DNA from: CAYVUV01 sp964455095
GTDB taxonomy: Bacteria; Desulfobacterota; Binatia; HRBIN30; CADEER01
Reading direction: 5' to 3'
NCBI GenBank assembly: GCA_964455095.1
Contig: CAYVUV010000177.1
Span: forward strand, 1 to 19,244
Length of the DNA stretch: 19,244 nt
The position numbers were made by a program, and so were the translations under genes. The notes beneath the pieces were generated by a model. It was not told where the DNA came from. It saw only the letters and a list, made by a program, of their open reading frames with translations, and did not search any database. Shown piece after piece: positions 17,065 to 19,244 of the stretch. Position 1 is the stretch's first letter, and every line of letters starts with the position of its first letter.

Positions 17065-18078
17065 ATGGAAGAAACCGAGGACGGCGCGCCGAAATGTGCG
17101 AAGTGCGACAAGCCTGCGCTGGGGGCTGGCGATTTGTGCGAGGAGCACGAGGACGAGCTGCTGGTCGAGCGCACAGCGCCGCCCGATCCGAATGCTCCGA
17201 AGCCGAGTCGGCTCGGGCGATGGCTGTTCGTCCTGTTCTGCGTGCTCGCCGTTTGGGCATTCCCGAAGGTCGGCTTTCTGCGCCGGCTGCTGCCCGGGGG
17301 TAGCGAGTCGGCCCCGACCGCGTCACAAACAGCCGCGGCGACGCCGGCCACATCGGGGGGCGCGGTGCGCCAGGCGCAGGCGAGCCCGAAAGCCGGGCGG
17401 ACGACACCGCGCGACGTGTCGCTCGGTGGCCCCATGCCCGGCGACGCCAGCGCGTCGAAGTGCGGCAACGGCGTCGTCGAACCCGGAGAGGAGTGCGATG
17501 GTACCGCATTGGCCAGTGCTTCTTGCGCCCGACTCGGATTCCGCGGTGACTGCGGCACCGACGAGGCTTGCGTACGCGCCGGCCTGGCCTGCCTGCCCAA
17601 CTGTACCTTCGACTACGCCGGCTGCACCGCCGAGGTGCACACCGCGGTGCAGCGCTTCGTCGACAACGGCGACGGCACGATGGTCGACCGCCTCACCGGC
17701 CTGATGTGGGAGCTGAAGTGCACCGAACGCGGCTGCTCGGATCGCCACGACGTATTCGCCAGCCAGCCCTGGCGCAGCGCGGTGTCGGACTGGGTGGCGT
17801 CGCTCAACGAAGAGGCCTATGCCGGCCACCGCGATTGGCGCTTGCCGACGGCTGAAGAGCTGCGCACGCTGCTCGTCGCCGTGCCGCCGTGCGCCAAGGA
17901 GCCGTGCGACGCGACCGTCTTGCCGCGCGAGCAAATCGCACCGGCCGCCTACTGGACGTCCACCACCTTCTCCATCGACAAGCGCCGTGCCTGGGCCGTC
18001 TCGTTCCGCGACGGCGAAGTGTACACCGCCGACAAGAGCGACGCGCTGCACGTGCGCGCCGTGCGGCCGCGCTCCTGA
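17065..18078 (+). CDS. Single-pass membrane protein with zinc-ribbon-like N-terminus and DUF1566 domain
   Basis: The 337 residues form a mosaic: a short N-terminal Cys/His motif (Cys11, Cys14, Cys25, His28: CAKC...CEEH) likely to bind zinc in the cytoplasm; one membrane helix (about 53-69, WLFVLFCVLAVWAF); and an Ala/Pro/Ser/Thr-rich linker (about 78-130). A Cys-rich segment begins CGNGVVEPGEECDG (133-146), of the Myxococcota-type repeat (DUF4215-like). A C-terminal DUF1566/Lcl-like domain follows (about 197-335), with VDNGDGTMVDRLTGLMW, HRDWRLPTAEELRTL and YWTSTTF. DUF1566 is usually extracytoplasmic and of unknown molecular function. The 227 bases before the gene carry no other gene. An unknown lipoprotein gene follows 33 nt downstream. 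Confidence 0.82.
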   Translation: MEETEDGAPKCAKCDKPALGAGDLCEEHEDELLVERTAPPDPNAPKPSRLGRWLFVLFCVLAVWAFPKVGFLRRLLPGGSESAPTASQTAAATPATSGGAVRQAQASPKAGRTTPRDVSLGGPMPGDASASKCGNGVVEPGEECDGTALASASCARLGFRGDCGTDEACVRAGLACLPNCTFDYAGCTAEVHTAVQRFVDNGDGTMVDRLTGLMWELKCTERGCSDRHDVFASQPWRSAVSDWVASLNEEAYAGHRDWRLPTAEELRTLLVAVPPCAKEPCDATVLPREQIAPAAYWTSTTFSIDKRRAWAVSFRDGEVYTADKSDALHVRAVRPRS

Positions 18079-18111
18079 GCCTGGGCGAAGGCAGCCGACA
18101 AGCCGTTTACC

Positions 18112-19244
18112 GTGCGTCGCGCAGCGAAATTCCGCCTTTCCGTCTCGTTCGTGCTCGTGGTGCTGCTCGCTGCGGCGTGCGGGAAGCCCGGCGTGAGCGG
18201 GACCCTCGTCCCCGACGACGCGGAGCGCAAGGGTCTGGTGTGGCGCCGCGCGGAGGTGCGTTTGGTGCGCGGCGACGTTGCCGAGATGCTGCAACGGTTG
18301 GCCGATACGCATCGCAATGAAGCGTTGGCCGAGGCGCGGCGCCGGGTGCTCGAGCCGGCCAGGGCGGAGCTGGCAGCCAAGACCGAGGAGCTGCAACGCG
18401 TGCGCACGGCGCTGGGCGTGGAGGGCGTATTCGGTGACGTTGCGCATACCTGTCTCATCCCGTGCGAAGCGCGCCTCGCGGCGGCGAAGAGCGCCTTCGA
18501 TGCGATGTTGACCGACGTCGGGCCGCGGCTCGCGGCGCTGGGCATCACGGCGGCGGACGCCGTCGGAGCGGTCGAGGCGCTGCGCGCGGCGGTGCAGGCA
18601 AAGGCCGAGGTCGAGGCTGGCCGGATGGCCGAGGAGTACCTGCGCACGCAGATCGTGCAAGAGACCAGAACCGTGCTGGCTATCGGCACGGGCGGCGACC
18701 GGCTCTGTTGGAGCGTCGAGAACAAGGGCGACGTCGCCGTGCGCTTTCGCGGCATGACCGTGCTGTACGAAGGCAAACCGTTGCCGGCACACGTGGCGGA
18801 GGGCATCTGGGTCGTGCCGCCACGCGAGATACCGCTGCGCATTCCCCACCGCGGTGGCCCTGACAGCGATTCCCTGCTGGGGGGCGAGCGCTACGAGCTC
18901 TGCGTGTATGCGCGCCGCGCCGGCCTGCCGGCCACGACGCTCGACCAGTACGGGCTGTGGCGCGCCAACCCCGCCCGCAGCAGCGGCGAGTGGCGCGTGC
19001 AGTGGGACGATGTTGCGCTGACCGACGGGCGGAAGACCGATCGCAAGCGCGGCCCGATCGCGGTGCCGCTCGCGTCGGTGTTCAGCGGCCGCCTGCAGGG
19101 GTTCGAATCGACTCTGGAGGAGGGGCAATTGCTCAAGGCGCTGACCGATTCGGATCACTCGCGCGCGGTAGGCGCCGCGGAGGCGGCGTTGCTCCTGTGT
19201 CATCAGGCGATCGAGACGGACATCGAGTTGCAACAGGTCGATCG
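18112..19244 (+). CDS. Unrecognised lipoprotein, 3' end outside the window
   Basis: An open frame of 377 codons that reaches the window end without a stop. It starts with a GTG giving a lipoprotein signal (MRRAAKFRLSVSFVLVVLLA) and the lipobox-like AAAC, with Cys23 as the likely lipidated residue; Ala rather than Leu at -3 makes the box slightly atypical. Residues about 55-185 are Glu/Ala/Arg-rich and helical, probably coiled coil, interrupted by a CLIPC Cys pair (114/118). From about 195 the composition turns to beta strands (LCWSVENKGDVAVRFRGMTV) like an Ig-type sandwich. I do not recognise a family. Cys363-His364 is not a heme motif. It lies 33 nt downstream of the DUF1566 gene and is probably cotranscribed. 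No clear Shine-Dalgarno sequence is seen. Confidence 0.7.
   Translation, partial: MRRAAKFRLSVSFVLVVLLAAACGKPGVSGTLVPDDAERKGLVWRRAEVRLVRGDVAEMLQRLADTHRNEALAEARRRVLEPARAELAAKTEELQRVRTALGVEGVFGDVAHTCLIPCEARLAAAKSAFDAMLTDVGPRLAALGITAADAVGAVEALRAAVQAKAEVEAGRMAEEYLRTQIVQETRTVLAIGTGGDRLCWSVENKGDVAVRFRGMTVLYEGKPLPAHVAEGIWVVPPREIPLRIPHRGGPDSDSLLGGERYELCVYARRAGLPATTLDQYGLWRANPARSSGEWRVQWDDVALTDGRKTDRKRGPIAVPLASVFSGRLQGFESTLEEGQLLKALTDSDHSRAVGAAEAALLLCHQAIETDIELQQVD

Noticed and set aside
19190..19215. Possible heme-binding Cys-His in the terminal lipoprotein
   Set aside because: Only CH is present, not CxxCH.
17323..19233. 636-codon open frame on the minus strand
   Set aside because: Antisense to the DUF1566 protein and the terminal lipoprotein, whose signal peptides and domains are clear on the + strand.

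Overview
The window is a GC-rich, almost fully coding stretch of a bacterial chromosome. Fifteen of the sixteen genes lie on the + strand. No tRNA, rRNA, insertion sequence, CRISPR array or phage gene is visible. GC-biased codons, lipoproteins, a CGNGVVEPGEECDG-type Cys-rich repeat followed by a DUF1566 domain, and several acyl-CoA genes suggest a former deltaproteobacterial lineage (Myxococcota, Desulfobacterota or Binatota-like). That placement is inference from gene content, not a database result.

Left part (1-7640), housekeeping: the 3' part of dnaK, a strong hairpin, dnaJ, a lipoprotein with TPR-like and periplasmic-binding domains (LpoA/Peripla_BP_6 type), thiL, larB and an ABC1/UbiB-family atypical kinase. 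From the lipoprotein to the kinase the genes touch or nearly touch and look like one operon. Middle (7641-10674): a GH13 alpha-glucosidase, a 90-residue single-repeat GDT1/UPF0016 membrane protein, and a Gfo/Idh/MocA oxidoreductase, the only minus-strand gene.

Accessory part (10771-16837), the most interesting region: an alpha/beta-hydrolase-fold protein whose nucleophile Ser is Ala, a thiolase-like protein without the N-terminal nucleophilic Cys, its DUF35 (Zn ribbon plus OB fold) partner, a PHP-domain metallohydrolase, two small MaoC/hot-dog proteins, an LPLAT-type acyltransferase and an acyl-CoA dehydrogenase. This set parallels the actinobacterial steroid side-chain module (acyl-CoA dehydrogenase, MaoC hydratase pair, DUF35, Ltp2-type aldolase), which removes a side chain by dehydrogenation, hydration and retro-aldol cleavage. 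I read the cluster as a candidate Gram-negative acyl-CoA dehydrogenation/hydration/aldol-cleavage pathway. Its substrate is unknown, and several enzymes have changed catalytic motifs.

Right end (16838-19244): a single-pass membrane protein with an N-terminal zinc-ribbon-like motif and a C-terminal DUF1566 domain, then an unrecognised lipoprotein that runs off the window.
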